A DNA stretch of 27,818 nucleotides. It comes from a virus. The stretch covers positions 1-27,818 of the IMG/VR virus record IMGVR_UViG_3300028196_000065; one strand, given 5' to 3'. Under the pieces are notes generated by a model. It searched no databases. It was not told where the DNA came from and worked only from the letters and a program-made list of their open reading frames with translations. Of this stretch, positions 9,634 through 18,035 are shown in pieces. Both the position numbers and the translations under genes were made by a program. Positions within the stretch are counted from its first letter, which is position 1. Each line of letters begins with the position of its first letter.

Positions 9634-9641
9634 TATAAATA
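9634..9641 (+). promoter_or_regulatory. T4-type late promoter upstream of gp18
   Basis: This is an exact TATAAATA in the gap between gp17 and gp18, 65 bases before the gp18 start. It would give the abundant sheath and tube proteins their own late transcript. The rest of the gap (9642-9706) shows no obvious hairpin, only the gp18 ribosome binding site near 9694-9702. Confidence 0.82.
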
Positions 9642-9706
9642 ACAGTAATTGAACATAACCGTATTATGACAACTTATAATTCTATTACTTGGAAAAGGAA
9701 AGAAAC

Positions 9707-11488
9707 ATGGCGTTATTCTCACCATCAGAGTCTCCTGCTGTCGTTGTAAAAGAAGTTGACCTTACTAATGGCGTTGCTAACGTGCCTACTTCAACAGGGG
9801 CATTTGTTGGTAACTTTAATTGGGGTCCATGCGACGAACCGACTCGAATCAATAATGAAGCTACACTTGTTAGTACATTCGGTGCACCCGATGTATTGAA
9901 TACTGTAGATTTTCACTCAGCATCATACTATTTAAGATATTCTGACGATCTAATGGTTGTCCGAGGAAACTCTGATATTGCAAAAAATGCAGTAGACTCA
10001 GATGCCACATCAATTTTAGTAAAAAATGACACCCACTTTGATACATTATCTATAGATAGTTCTTTATCATTTATTTCTAAACATCCTGGAGAACTTGGAA
10101 ACTCTATTGAAGTACATCTATGTACAGCGCGTAGTGACTCAACATTTAATGGGTGGGCTTACAATAGCAGCTTCACAGGCGCACCAATGACTTCTGACTA
10201 TGCTTTAAGCGTTGCTGGTATTACTGCAACTACGGATTCTGATAGAAAAGCTAGTACCATTAAAGATGAATGTCATATCGTAGTTCTTGACGCAGACGGC
10301 GAACTTACAGGAACAAAAAATCAAATTCTAGAAACTTTTCCTTTTGTGTCTTTAGCTAAAGGAGCAAAAAGAGCAGATGGTACAAGCAATTTTATTAAAA
10401 ATGTAATTAACAATCAATCCTCTTATTTAAGATTTGGTAATTTTCCTACACTTGGACTTCCTGCAAAATTTTCAACAAACTCAGGTACAACATTAACCTC
10501 AGCTAATGCAGCAACAATAAATTATACCTCTGGTCTTCATGATAGCAATGATACCATTGGAATAAAATTTGGTGGCGGTATGAGTGATAGTTCACTAGGC
10601 AAAGATGATTACATGAATGGATTTGATAATTTTGAAGATCCTAATGCCCATCTTATAGACTTTTTAATAGCACCAGGACTAATAACTTCTACCGATCAAG
10701 TAACGATAGTAAATGACCTTGTTACAATCGCAGGAAGTATTCGTAAAGATTGCATTGTAGTTGCTTCTCCAAATAGAAACGCCGTTATTTCTGATACTCC
10801 AAATACAGATATTATTTCAGGAATAAAAAACTTTACTAGAAGTTCTTACTTAGCAGTGGATAACAATTATCTGAAAGTTTACGATAAGTATAATGATGAA
10901 TTTATTAATATTCCTGCGGCTTCATCAACTGCTGGACTCATGGCAGCAACAGATAATAACTTTGCACCTTGGTTCTCACCTGCGGGAACACGTAGAGGTC
11001 AATATTTTGGGGTTACAAATCTAGCATATAGCCCTAATAAATCTGAAAGAGACCAGTTATATCAAGCTGGTATTAATCCAGTTGCAAACATACCTGGACA
11101 AGGAATATTGCTTTTTGGCGATAAAACACACCTTGCAAGACCATCCGCATTTGATAGAATCAATGTTCGCAGATTGTTCCTTGTACTTGAAAGAGCGATT
11201 TCAAATGCCGCACAAAATATTCTCTTTGAATTTAATGATGAATTTACGAGGGCAGAATTTGTGAATGTGGTTGAACCTCTATTGAGGGATGTACAGGGTC
11301 GTAGAGGTATCACAGACTTTAAACTTGTATGTGATGAAACTAACAATACACCATTAGTCATTGACACTAATCAGTTTATTGCTACACTATTCATTAAACC
11401 CGCAAGATCAATCAACTTCATTACTTTAAACTTTACTGCGGTTCGTACCGGTGTAGCGTTTGAAGAAGTTGTTGGCACAGTAAGCTAA
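9707..11488 (+). CDS. 18: Contractile tail sheath protein gp18
   Basis: This 593-residue protein (T4 gp18 is 659) polymerises around the tail tube and contracts during infection. The N-terminus ALFSPSESPAVVVKEVDLT and the segment TSTGAFVGNFNWGP are typical of marine T4-like sheaths. The C-terminal core, from NVRRLFLVLERAIS through FEFNDEFTRAEF to SINFITLNF, is the conserved sheath domain that carries the arm linking neighbouring subunits. The start is placed at the ATG at 9707, because AAAGGAAAG sits just upstream. An in-frame TTG at 9689 would add six residues that overlap this ribosome binding site. It is followed directly by gp19, the usual pair. Confidence 0.95.
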   Translation: MALFSPSESPAVVVKEVDLTNGVANVPTSTGAFVGNFNWGPCDEPTRINNEATLVSTFGAPDVLNTVDFHSASYYLRYSDDLMVVRGNSDIAKNAVDSDATSILVKNDTHFDTLSIDSSLSFISKHPGELGNSIEVHLCTARSDSTFNGWAYNSSFTGAPMTSDYALSVAGITATTDSDRKASTIKDECHIVVLDADGELTGTKNQILETFPFVSLAKGAKRADGTSNFIKNVINNQSSYLRFGNFPTLGLPAKFSTNSGTTLTSANAATINYTSGLHDSNDTIGIKFGGGMSDSSLGKDDYMNGFDNFEDPNAHLIDFLIAPGLITSTDQVTIVNDLVTIAGSIRKDCIVVASPNRNAVISDTPNTDIISGIKNFTRSSYLAVDNNYLKVYDKYNDEFINIPAASSTAGLMAATDNNFAPWFSPAGTRRGQYFGVTNLAYSPNKSERDQLYQAGINPVANIPGQGILLFGDKTHLARPSAFDRINVRRLFLVLERAISNAAQNILFEFNDEFTRAEFVNVVEPLLRDVQGRRGITDFKLVCDETNNTPLVIDTNQFIATLFIKPARSINFITLNFTAVRTGVAFEEVVGTVS

Positions 11489-11498
11489 GGAGAGAAAA

Positions 11499-12029
11499 AT
11501 GGCTATTTTAGGCGTAGATGATTTTAAAGCTAAGTTAAGAGGCGGTGGCGCAAGACCTAATCTTTTCAAAGCTACTATCAACTTCCCTGGCTACGCGGCT
11601 GGAGATGTTGAACTTACATCATTCATGTGTAGAACTGCACAGTTGCCCGCTTCACAAGTAGGAATTATACCTGTAAACTTTAGAGGTAGAATTTTGAACA
11701 TGGCAGGAGACCGTACATTCAACCCATGGACTGTTACTATTATTAACGATACTAACTTTGATGTAAGAAATGCGATGGAACGTTGGATGAACGGTATTAA
11801 TGCACACTCTGCAAATACCGGTCTTACAAATCCACAAGAGTATCAAGCAGATTTACTTGTAGATCAACTTGATAAAGACGAAACTATATTAAAGCGTTAT
11901 GAATTTAAAGGCGCTTTTCCAAGTAGTGTTAGTGAAATTACAGTTGATTATGCAACTAATGATCAGATTGAAGAATTCACAGTTGAATTCCAAATTCAAT
12001 ATTGGTCATCTTTGGGCACTACTAGTTAA
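11499..12029 (+). CDS. 19: Tail tube protein gp19
   Basis: This 176-residue protein (T4 gp19 is 163) stacks as hexamers to form the inner tail tube through which DNA passes. Recognisable segments are the N-terminal DDFKAKLRGGGARPNLF, the CRTAQLPAS motif followed by VNFRGR, and the strands with MAGDRTFNPWTVTIINDTNF. The C-terminus EFTVEFQIQYW is also typical. TAAGGAG lies 6 bases upstream of the ATG. The gene ends just before the gp20 late promoter. Confidence 0.95.
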   Translation: MAILGVDDFKAKLRGGGARPNLFKATINFPGYAAGDVELTSFMCRTAQLPASQVGIIPVNFRGRILNMAGDRTFNPWTVTIINDTNFDVRNAMERWMNGINAHSANTGLTNPQEYQADLLVDQLDKDETILKRYEFKGAFPSSVSEITVDYATNDQIEEFTVEFQIQYWSSLGTTS

Positions 12030-12031
12030 GA

Positions 12032-12039
12032 TATAAATA
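12032..12039 (+). promoter_or_regulatory. T4-type late promoter upstream of gp20
   Basis: This is an exact TATAAATA, starting 3 bases after the gp19 gene ends and 60 bases before gp20. The expected transcript start, about 5-8 bases downstream, falls at the foot of the hairpin at 12047-12070, so the late mRNA would begin with that hairpin. Confidence 0.8.
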
Positions 12040-12046
12040 CTTGAAA

Positions 12047-12070
12047 AGGTGAGGGGTTCGCTCCTCACCT
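12047..12070 (+). other. Perfect 10-bp hairpin with TTCG loop in the gp20 leader
   Basis: The arms are AGGTGAGGGG and CTCCTCACCT with loop TTCG. All ten positions pair, with one G-T wobble. The bases after it (CATTTGCATT) are not a U-tract, so it is a poor intrinsic terminator in either direction. It lies between the late promoter and gp20. It could protect the 5' end of the gp20 mRNA, mark the 3' end of the gp18-gp19 mRNA, or do both. Confidence 0.8.
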
Positions 12071-12099
12071 CATTTGCATTATAATATTAGGAAAAATAT

Positions 12100-13647
12100 A
12101 TGGCTGACAATGAATTTACAAAACTTTTTGGCTTTGAGTTTAGACGCGCGGGCAAAAAAGATGAAAATAAACAAAAACTAAAATCCGTCATTGCACCACA
12201 AAGTGATGATGGTGCTGGTTATGTTACAGCCTCAGGTAGTCACTTTGGTCAATATGTTGATATTGATGGTGACAACACTAAAGATAATATAAGTCTCATT
12301 CAAAAATATAGAGGTATTGCAACTCATCCAGAAGTTGATATGGCTATTGAAGATATTGTAAATGAAGCTATTGTAAACAATGAAGATGATATCACTTTAA
12401 AATTAAATTTAGACGAAATTGAAACTCAAGATAACATCAAAGAACAAATCCAAGAAGAATTTAAATATGTACTGTCATTGTTTGATGCCACAGAACACGC
12501 ACACGACTTATTTAAAAGGTGGTATATTGATGGAAGAATTTATCATCACATTCTTATAGATGAAAATAATCAGAAGGCAGGTATTCAAGAATTAAGATTT
12601 GTTGATGCTATAAAAATTCGTAAAGTAAAAGAAATAAAAACTAAAAAAGATGCAGTAACAAATGCTGACATAATTGATGAAATTAAAGAGTACTATATTT
12701 ATCAAGATAAACCAGGAAAAGCTGCACCTGGAACAATGTCTAACAAAGGTATAAGATTTAGTACAGATGCTATCAATTATGTAACAAGCGGTCTTTTAGA
12801 TGAAACAAGAAAAAAAGTTGTCTCTCATTTACATAAGTGTATTAAGCCTGTCAATCAATTAAGAATGATGGAAGACTCTCTGGTTATTTACAGATTGAGT
12901 CGTGCACCAGAACGTAGAATTTTCTATGTTGATGTTGGTAACTTACCTAAGGGTAAAGCAGAAGAATATATGAAAAATATCATGACCAAATATCGTAACA
13001 AACTAGTTTACGATGCTGGTACTGGTGAATTGCGCGATGATCGTAAACATATGTCAATGCTTGAAGATTTCTGGTTACCTAGGCGTGAAGGTGGTAGAGG
13101 CACAGAAGTATCCACACTTCCGGGCGGTGATAATTTAGGTCAGATTGATGATATTATTTATTTTCAAAAACGTCTTTATCGTGCATTGAACGTACCTCTC
13201 AATAGACTAGAGCAAGAATCGCAATTCTCACTCGGTAGAGGTAATGAAGTTACTAGAGAAGAAATAAAGTTTTCAAAGTTTATTGATAGACTACGAAAAA
13301 AGTTTTCTATGGTTTTCTTACAAGTTTTGAAAAAACAACTTATCTTAAAAAGAATTATTACAGATGGAGATTGGGATGAATGGAAGACCGATATTAGAAT
13401 TGACTATGCAAGAGATAACTATTTTGCAGAATTAAAAGATGCTGAAATATTGAGAGAAAGATTGCAGACGTTAGAATTGATGACAAACTATGTTGGCGAT
13501 TATTTCTCTAAAGGATTTATTCTTAAAAATGTTCTTAAATATACAGAAGATGATGTAAAAGACCTCAAAAAAGAAATTGAGACTGAAATAAAAGACGGCG
13601 ATCTTCCTGATCCGGCAGAAGAAGAAGATCAAGACGATAGGCGTTAA
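12100..13647 (+). CDS. 20: Portal vertex protein gp20
   Basis: This 515-residue protein (T4 gp20 is 524) forms the dodecameric portal through which DNA is packaged and ejected, and in T4 it starts prohead assembly. Conserved segments are GIATHPEVDMAIEDIVNEAI near 90, the HDLFKRWYIDGRIYHH region near 137, SHLHKCIKPVNQLRMMEDSL near 242, YRLSRAPERRIFYVDVGNLP near 264, and the MLEDFWLPRREGGRGTEVST region near 319. This stretch is the one widely used to survey myovirus diversity. TTAGGA precedes the ATG. The C-terminus is highly acidic. Confidence 0.97.
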   Translation: MADNEFTKLFGFEFRRAGKKDENKQKLKSVIAPQSDDGAGYVTASGSHFGQYVDIDGDNTKDNISLIQKYRGIATHPEVDMAIEDIVNEAIVNNEDDITLKLNLDEIETQDNIKEQIQEEFKYVLSLFDATEHAHDLFKRWYIDGRIYHHILIDENNQKAGIQELRFVDAIKIRKVKEIKTKKDAVTNADIIDEIKEYYIYQDKPGKAAPGTMSNKGIRFSTDAINYVTSGLLDETRKKVVSHLHKCIKPVNQLRMMEDSLVIYRLSRAPERRIFYVDVGNLPKGKAEEYMKNIMTKYRNKLVYDAGTGELRDDRKHMSMLEDFWLPRREGGRGTEVSTLPGGDNLGQIDDIIYFQKRLYRALNVPLNRLEQESQFSLGRGNEVTREEIKFSKFIDRLRKKFSMVFLQVLKKQLILKRIITDGDWDEWKTDIRIDYARDNYFAELKDAEILRERLQTLELMTNYVGDYFSKGFILKNVLKYTEDDVKDLKKEIETEIKDGDLPDPAEEEDQDDRR

Positions 13648-13649
13648 TT

Positions 13650-16600
13650 ATGGCTAGTAATACCAAATTAAGCTGGCGATTTACTCATGAAGATAATACA
13701 AGTACATCCAGAGTTAATGCTGGAGAAATATCATATCTAACTGGCACTGCAGAGGATATTACTGAAGATAATTTTCTTACACTTGCAAGTATAATAGAAT
13801 TAGAATATCCTGTTAGAACAGACGGTGCTACACCAACGAACCATGAGATAATTTCATATAATCTTAAAGAAGAAGGTGGTGAAAACCCCGGTAGTATAGT
13901 ATATAGAATTAGTTTTATTCTAGATGGTGAGGATATAGATAATATAATAGAATTTGATGAAGGCATAGAATTTAATCAATTTCGGCAAGCGATTCCTCTA
14001 AAAACGCCCGCAATTTCTACATCTACAGTTCTGTATATCGGAATAGAAAAGATTGAAAAAAGTATAGTCCGAAGAAGTAGTAGAGGCTTTCGCAAGCGCA
14101 GAGTATTAAAAAATACACTTTTACAAAATTTTATAATAGGATTTAAAGTAAAACAGCCTGTTTCAGATACGGATACGTTATCTATTTCTCCAGGCACTGG
14201 CGCAGATAGTGCTACCGCAGAAGGTGCTGGTTCTGTTGTAACCACATCATTAGAGTCAAATTTAGATTCAGATGCAAATGTAGCAGTCGAACAACAAGTA
14301 TTACTAGATTCTGCAATAGCTTCAGGTATAGCGCCCGATAGTTCTGGAATAGTAGCTGGAGTAGATTTAAAAACTATTTCGTCTATAGTTCCTGGACCTA
14401 CAATTCTTAAAGATAGCGATGGAAATAGACCTGCTCCAAAAGTTGAAGGTATAAATGTAGATAGTGCAGAAATAAGAAATCTACAAGCTGATAGTGCCAC
14501 AATAGATAAAATTACTGCAGATAGCGCATCTATAACAAAACTTGGCGCAGATAGCGCATCTATAACAAACTTATCTGGTAGTTCTATGGAATTTGATAGT
14601 GCAACTTTAGGTAAATTAAATCTTTCTAAAGATGCTGTAATAGAATTAGGTACTGCTAGTGACAGTGATGGTTTAGGCAATTTATCTGATATTACATCGA
14701 TTAAGTCTGATGGTATTACCTCTCCATCGGTTGATACTAAAAATCTTGAAGCTGATAGTGCTAAAATAGTAAGTGAATTAGAAGTGGGTAGATATGGAAT
14801 CGATGCTGGTAATCCAGATGATGAACTTGTTCTACTTGATGAAAATTATGGCGGAATTTATTACAAAAAAAATACAGTCAAATATGCATCACTAAAATTT
14901 AATGAACAAGATGATAAATGGCATTTTCATCCTAACATAAGAGTTTCTGATTTAGATAGTGATGGAATACCAGATGAAGATGCGGTATCCAATAGTCTAT
15001 CACAACTAGGTAGTGGCGCACATGGACAATTTTTATCTTACAATGGCATATCAAATCAATATGAATGGGACTATATTGTAAAATCTGGCAAAATTGTTTC
15101 TACTGATGCAGAACTTGCTATAGAACTGGCAAATATTCCTTCTCCAAACTCAAACGTAAATGCACAAAACAATAGAAAAGACTTAATTCATTCTACTTGG
15201 AATAATTTCAATCATGGTAGTACGACAAACTCAACAGAGCAATATTCAAGTTATCCTTTTAATGATAGTAATTTAGGGTTTGTATTTTATGATACTACAA
15301 ATCATATAGTAAAAACTTTGACTTCCGGTCATGATGAACAAAGTATAACTGGTCTTATATCAGACAAAAGTTATTATGAATATGAAGCTGATATAGTTTT
15401 TACTGGAGATAGTTCTGGCAAATCTATGGGATTTGTTATAGGTTTTATAAATGAAGGTAAAGAAAACGAAGAAAATATTGATGGCGTATTTGAAAAAATA
15501 TCAACTTTAACATTATTTAGAACACCTAATCCTGTAGGATTTGATGGTAGTGATACTCCTATGGACCATAATACAAAAGTATATACAAGTTATGCACTTG
15601 TATTAAATGCTTTCCAAGAAGATCAGCATATTTTAGATTTTGATGGTACATATGAGATTGGTGGTACAACACATTCGACTTGGGATGCTGCAGGTTCAAC
15701 AGCAATCCGAATTCATAAAGATTTAGAACACTTAGTAATTACACTATCCAATTTTGGTAGTTCTGTTCCAAATGATAATATGATATTAGACTTTGATCTT
15801 ATTAATAATTTTGAAGGACGGGCTAAAAGTTTTGCTGGTCAAGTACAATATGGATATGCAACAAATGGCGTTAAAGGAGGTACATTTCAAGGTACATTTA
15901 AAGGTGGTGGATTAAGCAAAATTAATATGGACGATGCTATTATTGACATTAATAACGAAGAAGTTTACATTTATATAGATTCTTCAGCAACATCAACATA
16001 TGATTTACCGGTTGGTTATCAAAAAATTGATAGTGATTTAGATGGTACTGGTACACCTATAGACTTCTTTAAAGAAGAATTTAGTTTAGGTAGAATATAT
16101 CATAATCCAAATTCTGTGCCGCCAAAAACCTGGTACAAAGATCCTCATACTACATTTGAACTTGCTACGGTATTTCATGAAGTTGTGGATGATGGATCTC
16201 CACAACTTGGAGGTAATTTAGATTTAAACGGATTTGATATTAATAATGTATCTGGTCCTATTGTGATTGATCCAGCACCAGCCAATGGTATTGGTGGAAC
16301 GGTTCAAATAAAAGGTGATTTGGAAGTTCAAGGAACAACCACTACTGTCAATTCCACCGAACTCAGTATTGCCGATAAGAATATAGAAATTGCAAAAGGT
16401 GCAGCAAATGCAGCCGCCGCTGATGGTGGTGGCATCACAATAGATGGTGCTGGTGCTACAATATTATATAACGCAGATAGTGATGCGTTTGCACTTAACA
16501 AAGCTTTTGCCAGTCCTCTTGCAGGCGGTACAAATTTAATATCAGGATATAATACAGATAACTTGAATGAGGGTACAAATCAGTATCATACTACGGCAAG

Positions 16601-18035
16601 AGCAAGAGCATCTATTGGATCATCTAACAATGGTGGTGATGGTTCACTTAGCTATAATGCATCAACAGGAGTTATATCTTACACAGGACCAAGTGCCTCT
16701 GAGACACGGGCACATTTTTCAGCCTTAAACGCTGGTACCGCAACCTATACACAATTATCATATAGTGCTGGCGTATATATTCTAACAGTGGATCCCTTAG
16801 ACGCTTCTGAAATACCTAATTTAGACGCTTCAAAAATAAATGCTGGTACGTTAGATGCAGCTAGAATACCTAATTTAGACGCTTCAAAAATAAATGCTGG
16901 TCAAATAGACTCAGCTAGAATTCCCACTCTGCCATACTCTGAAGTTAGTGGTACACCAACATCAATAACTGATTTAGGAATAAGTGACGGTGATTCTGGT
17001 CAAATTTTAAAAACTGATGGCTCTGGTGGATTTACTTTTATAGATCCGCCTATAACTGGAGTTACTTCTGTTGCTACCGGAACAGGACTGTCTGGCGGAA
17101 CTATTACTACTACAGGCACTATTAACTTGGCAAATACTGCGGTATCGGCAGGATCATATACTACTGCAAATATTACTGTTGATGCACAGGGTAGAATAAC
17201 AGCGGCATCTAGTGGTACATCTGGTGATAATGCATATACCGGGTTTACATTAACTGCAGACGGTGGCACAGTTAATGGCAACACTATTGGCACTGCTGCC
17301 AGTGGAACAGATAGATTAGGTTTTACTGCAGGTACAGGAATAATAATCACAGGAAATGCGGGTGGTGCGGGTAATGATGATATTAAAATATCTGTGTCTG
17401 ATAATGCATATACTGGTTTCACAATATCTGAAGATGGTGGTACAGGATCATTTGTTGCAAGTGCTTCTAGTGCAAATGCCAATTCTGGAACAGATAGACT
17501 AGATTTTGTAGCAGGTACAGGAATAACAATTCTAGGAACTTCTTCTGCATCATCAAATGGTGATAAAATTAAAATATCTTCATCTCCAGGAACCACAATT
17601 AATTCAAATGCTGACAATAGAGTCATAACAGGTAGTGGAACTGCAAACACTTTAAATGGTGAAGCTAATATGACGTTTAATGGTTCAACTCTTGCTGTAA
17701 CTGGAGCGATTACAGCGACTGGAAATGTGACTGCAGCATTTTCTTCGGACTTGAGACTTAAAGAAAACTTAGAAAAAATTGATAATGCTCTTGAAAAAGT
17801 AGATAATTTAAATGGTTATACATTTAATTGGAATAAAAAAGCCGACTTAGGTTCTACACCTAACAATAAAAGAGAAGCTGGAGTTATTGCTCAGGAAGTT
17901 GAAAAGGTAATGCCAGAAGTTGTTGTGGATAGAATTGATGGATACAAAGCTGTTTATTATGAAAAACTTGTTCCTATCTTGATCGAATCAATTAAAGAAT
18001 TAAAATCAAGAGTTGAAGAATTGGAAGGTAAATAA
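13650..18035 (+). CDS. Long tail fibre-like protein with C-terminal S74 self-cleaving chaperone
   Basis: This 1,461-residue protein is the largest in the window. Residues 1-165 form a globular head. Residues about 270-320 carry ten-residue repeats of ADSASITKLG type, and the whole stretch 165-375 is rich in Asp-Ser-Ala. A jelly-roll-like region spans about 570-750. At about 850-925 is a segment common in marine T4-like phage fibres, with QLGGNLDLNGFDINNVSG and VQIKGDLEVQGTTTTVNST. Beta-helix-like repeats follow, including IPNLDASKINAG twice. The last ~96 residues match the intramolecular chaperone/peptidase S74: Ser1366-Asp1367 in SSDLRLKEN, then AGVIAQEVEKVMPEVV, the YYEKLVPILIESIKEL helix and a final coiled coil. 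This domain trimerises the fibre and then cuts itself off. Receptor recognition is the likely role. Confidence 0.88.
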   Translation: MASNTKLSWRFTHEDNTSTSRVNAGEISYLTGTAEDITEDNFLTLASIIELEYPVRTDGATPTNHEIISYNLKEEGGENPGSIVYRISFILDGEDIDNIIEFDEGIEFNQFRQAIPLKTPAISTSTVLYIGIEKIEKSIVRRSSRGFRKRRVLKNTLLQNFIIGFKVKQPVSDTDTLSISPGTGADSATAEGAGSVVTTSLESNLDSDANVAVEQQVLLDSAIASGIAPDSSGIVAGVDLKTISSIVPGPTILKDSDGNRPAPKVEGINVDSAEIRNLQADSATIDKITADSASITKLGADSASITNLSGSSMEFDSATLGKLNLSKDAVIELGTASDSDGLGNLSDITSIKSDGITSPSVDTKNLEADSAKIVSELEVGRYGIDAGNPDDELVLLDENYGGIYYKKNTVKYASLKFNEQDDKWHFHPNIRVSDLDSDGIPDEDAVSNSLSQLGSGAHGQFLSYNGISNQYEWDYIVKSGKIVSTDAELAIELANIPSPNSNVNAQNNRKDLIHSTWNNFNHGSTTNSTEQYSSYPFNDSNLGFVFYDTTNHIVKTLTSGHDEQSITGLISDKSYYEYEADIVFTGDSSGKSMGFVIGFINEGKENEENIDGVFEKISTLTLFRTPNPVGFDGSDTPMDHNTKVYTSYALVLNAFQEDQHILDFDGTYEIGGTTHSTWDAAGSTAIRIHKDLEHLVITLSNFGSSVPNDNMILDFDLINNFEGRAKSFAGQVQYGYATNGVKGGTFQGTFKGGGLSKINMDDAIIDINNEEVYIYIDSSATSTYDLPVGYQKIDSDLDGTGTPIDFFKEEFSLGRIYHNPNSVPPKTWYKDPHTTFELATVFHEVVDDGSPQLGGNLDLNGFDINNVSGPIVIDPAPANGIGGTVQIKGDLEVQGTTTTVNSTELSIADKNIEIAKGAANAAAADGGGITIDGAGATILYNADSDAFALNKAFASPLAGGTNLISGYNTDNLNEGTNQYHTTARARASIGSSNNGGDGSLSYNASTGVISYTGPSASETRAHFSALNAGTATYTQLSYSAGVYILTVDPLDASEIPNLDASKINAGTLDAARIPNLDASKINAGQIDSARIPTLPYSEVSGTPTSITDLGISDGDSGQILKTDGSGGFTFIDPPITGVTSVATGTGLSGGTITTTGTINLANTAVSAGSYTTANITVDAQGRITAASSGTSGDNAYTGFTLTADGGTVNGNTIGTAASGTDRLGFTAGTGIIITGNAGGAGNDDIKISVSDNAYTGFTISEDGGTGSFVASASSANANSGTDRLDFVAGTGITILGTSSASSNGDKIKISSSPGTTINSNADNRVITGSGTANTLNGEANMTFNGSTLAVTGAITATGNVTAAFSSDLRLKENLEKIDNALEKVDNLNGYTFNWNKKADLGSTPNNKREAGVIAQEVEKVMPEVVVDRIDGYKAVYYEKLVPILIESIKELKSRVEELEGK
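14517..14569 (+). repeat. Two 23-base direct repeats, period 30, in the fibre gene
   Basis: GCAGATAGCGCATCTATAAC followed by AAA occurs at 14517-14539 and again at 14547-14569. Each unit of 30 bases encodes ten residues (ADSASITKLG and ADSASITNLS). Near-exact DNA identity suggests recent duplication within an older, more degenerate series of Asp-Ser-Ala repeats. Confidence 0.85.
16811..16901 (+). repeat. Two 37-base direct repeats, period 54, in the fibre gene
   Basis: Identical 37-base copies lie at 16811-16847 and 16865-16901. They begin AATACCTAATTTAGACGCTT and encode IPNLDASKINAG within an 18-residue unit. A third, diverged unit follows (IDSARIPTL). This repeat type is common in phage fibre shafts with beta-helical structure, and the exact copies point to a recent duplication. 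Confidence 0.9.

Noticed and set aside
9689-9709. TTG at 9689 as the gp18 start
   Set aside because: The extra residues overlap the ribosome binding site of the ATG at 9707, and marine sheath proteins begin at that Met-Ala-Leu-Phe.
13976-14680. 234-residue minus-strand open frame in the fibre gene
   Set aside because: It is low-complexity Ser/Ala/Leu sequence opposite the Asp-Ser-Ala repeats, a by-product of repeats without stop codons.
14517-16901. Possible CRISPR array or diversity-generating template/variable repeat
   Set aside because: The repeats are coding, tandem and in frame, with no spacers, and no reverse transcriptase or A-to-N substitution pattern is seen in the window.
17000-17650. 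216-residue minus-strand open frame in the fibre gene
   Set aside because: It is a Val/Pro/Ala-rich shadow of the Gly/Thr-rich shaft, with no start signal.
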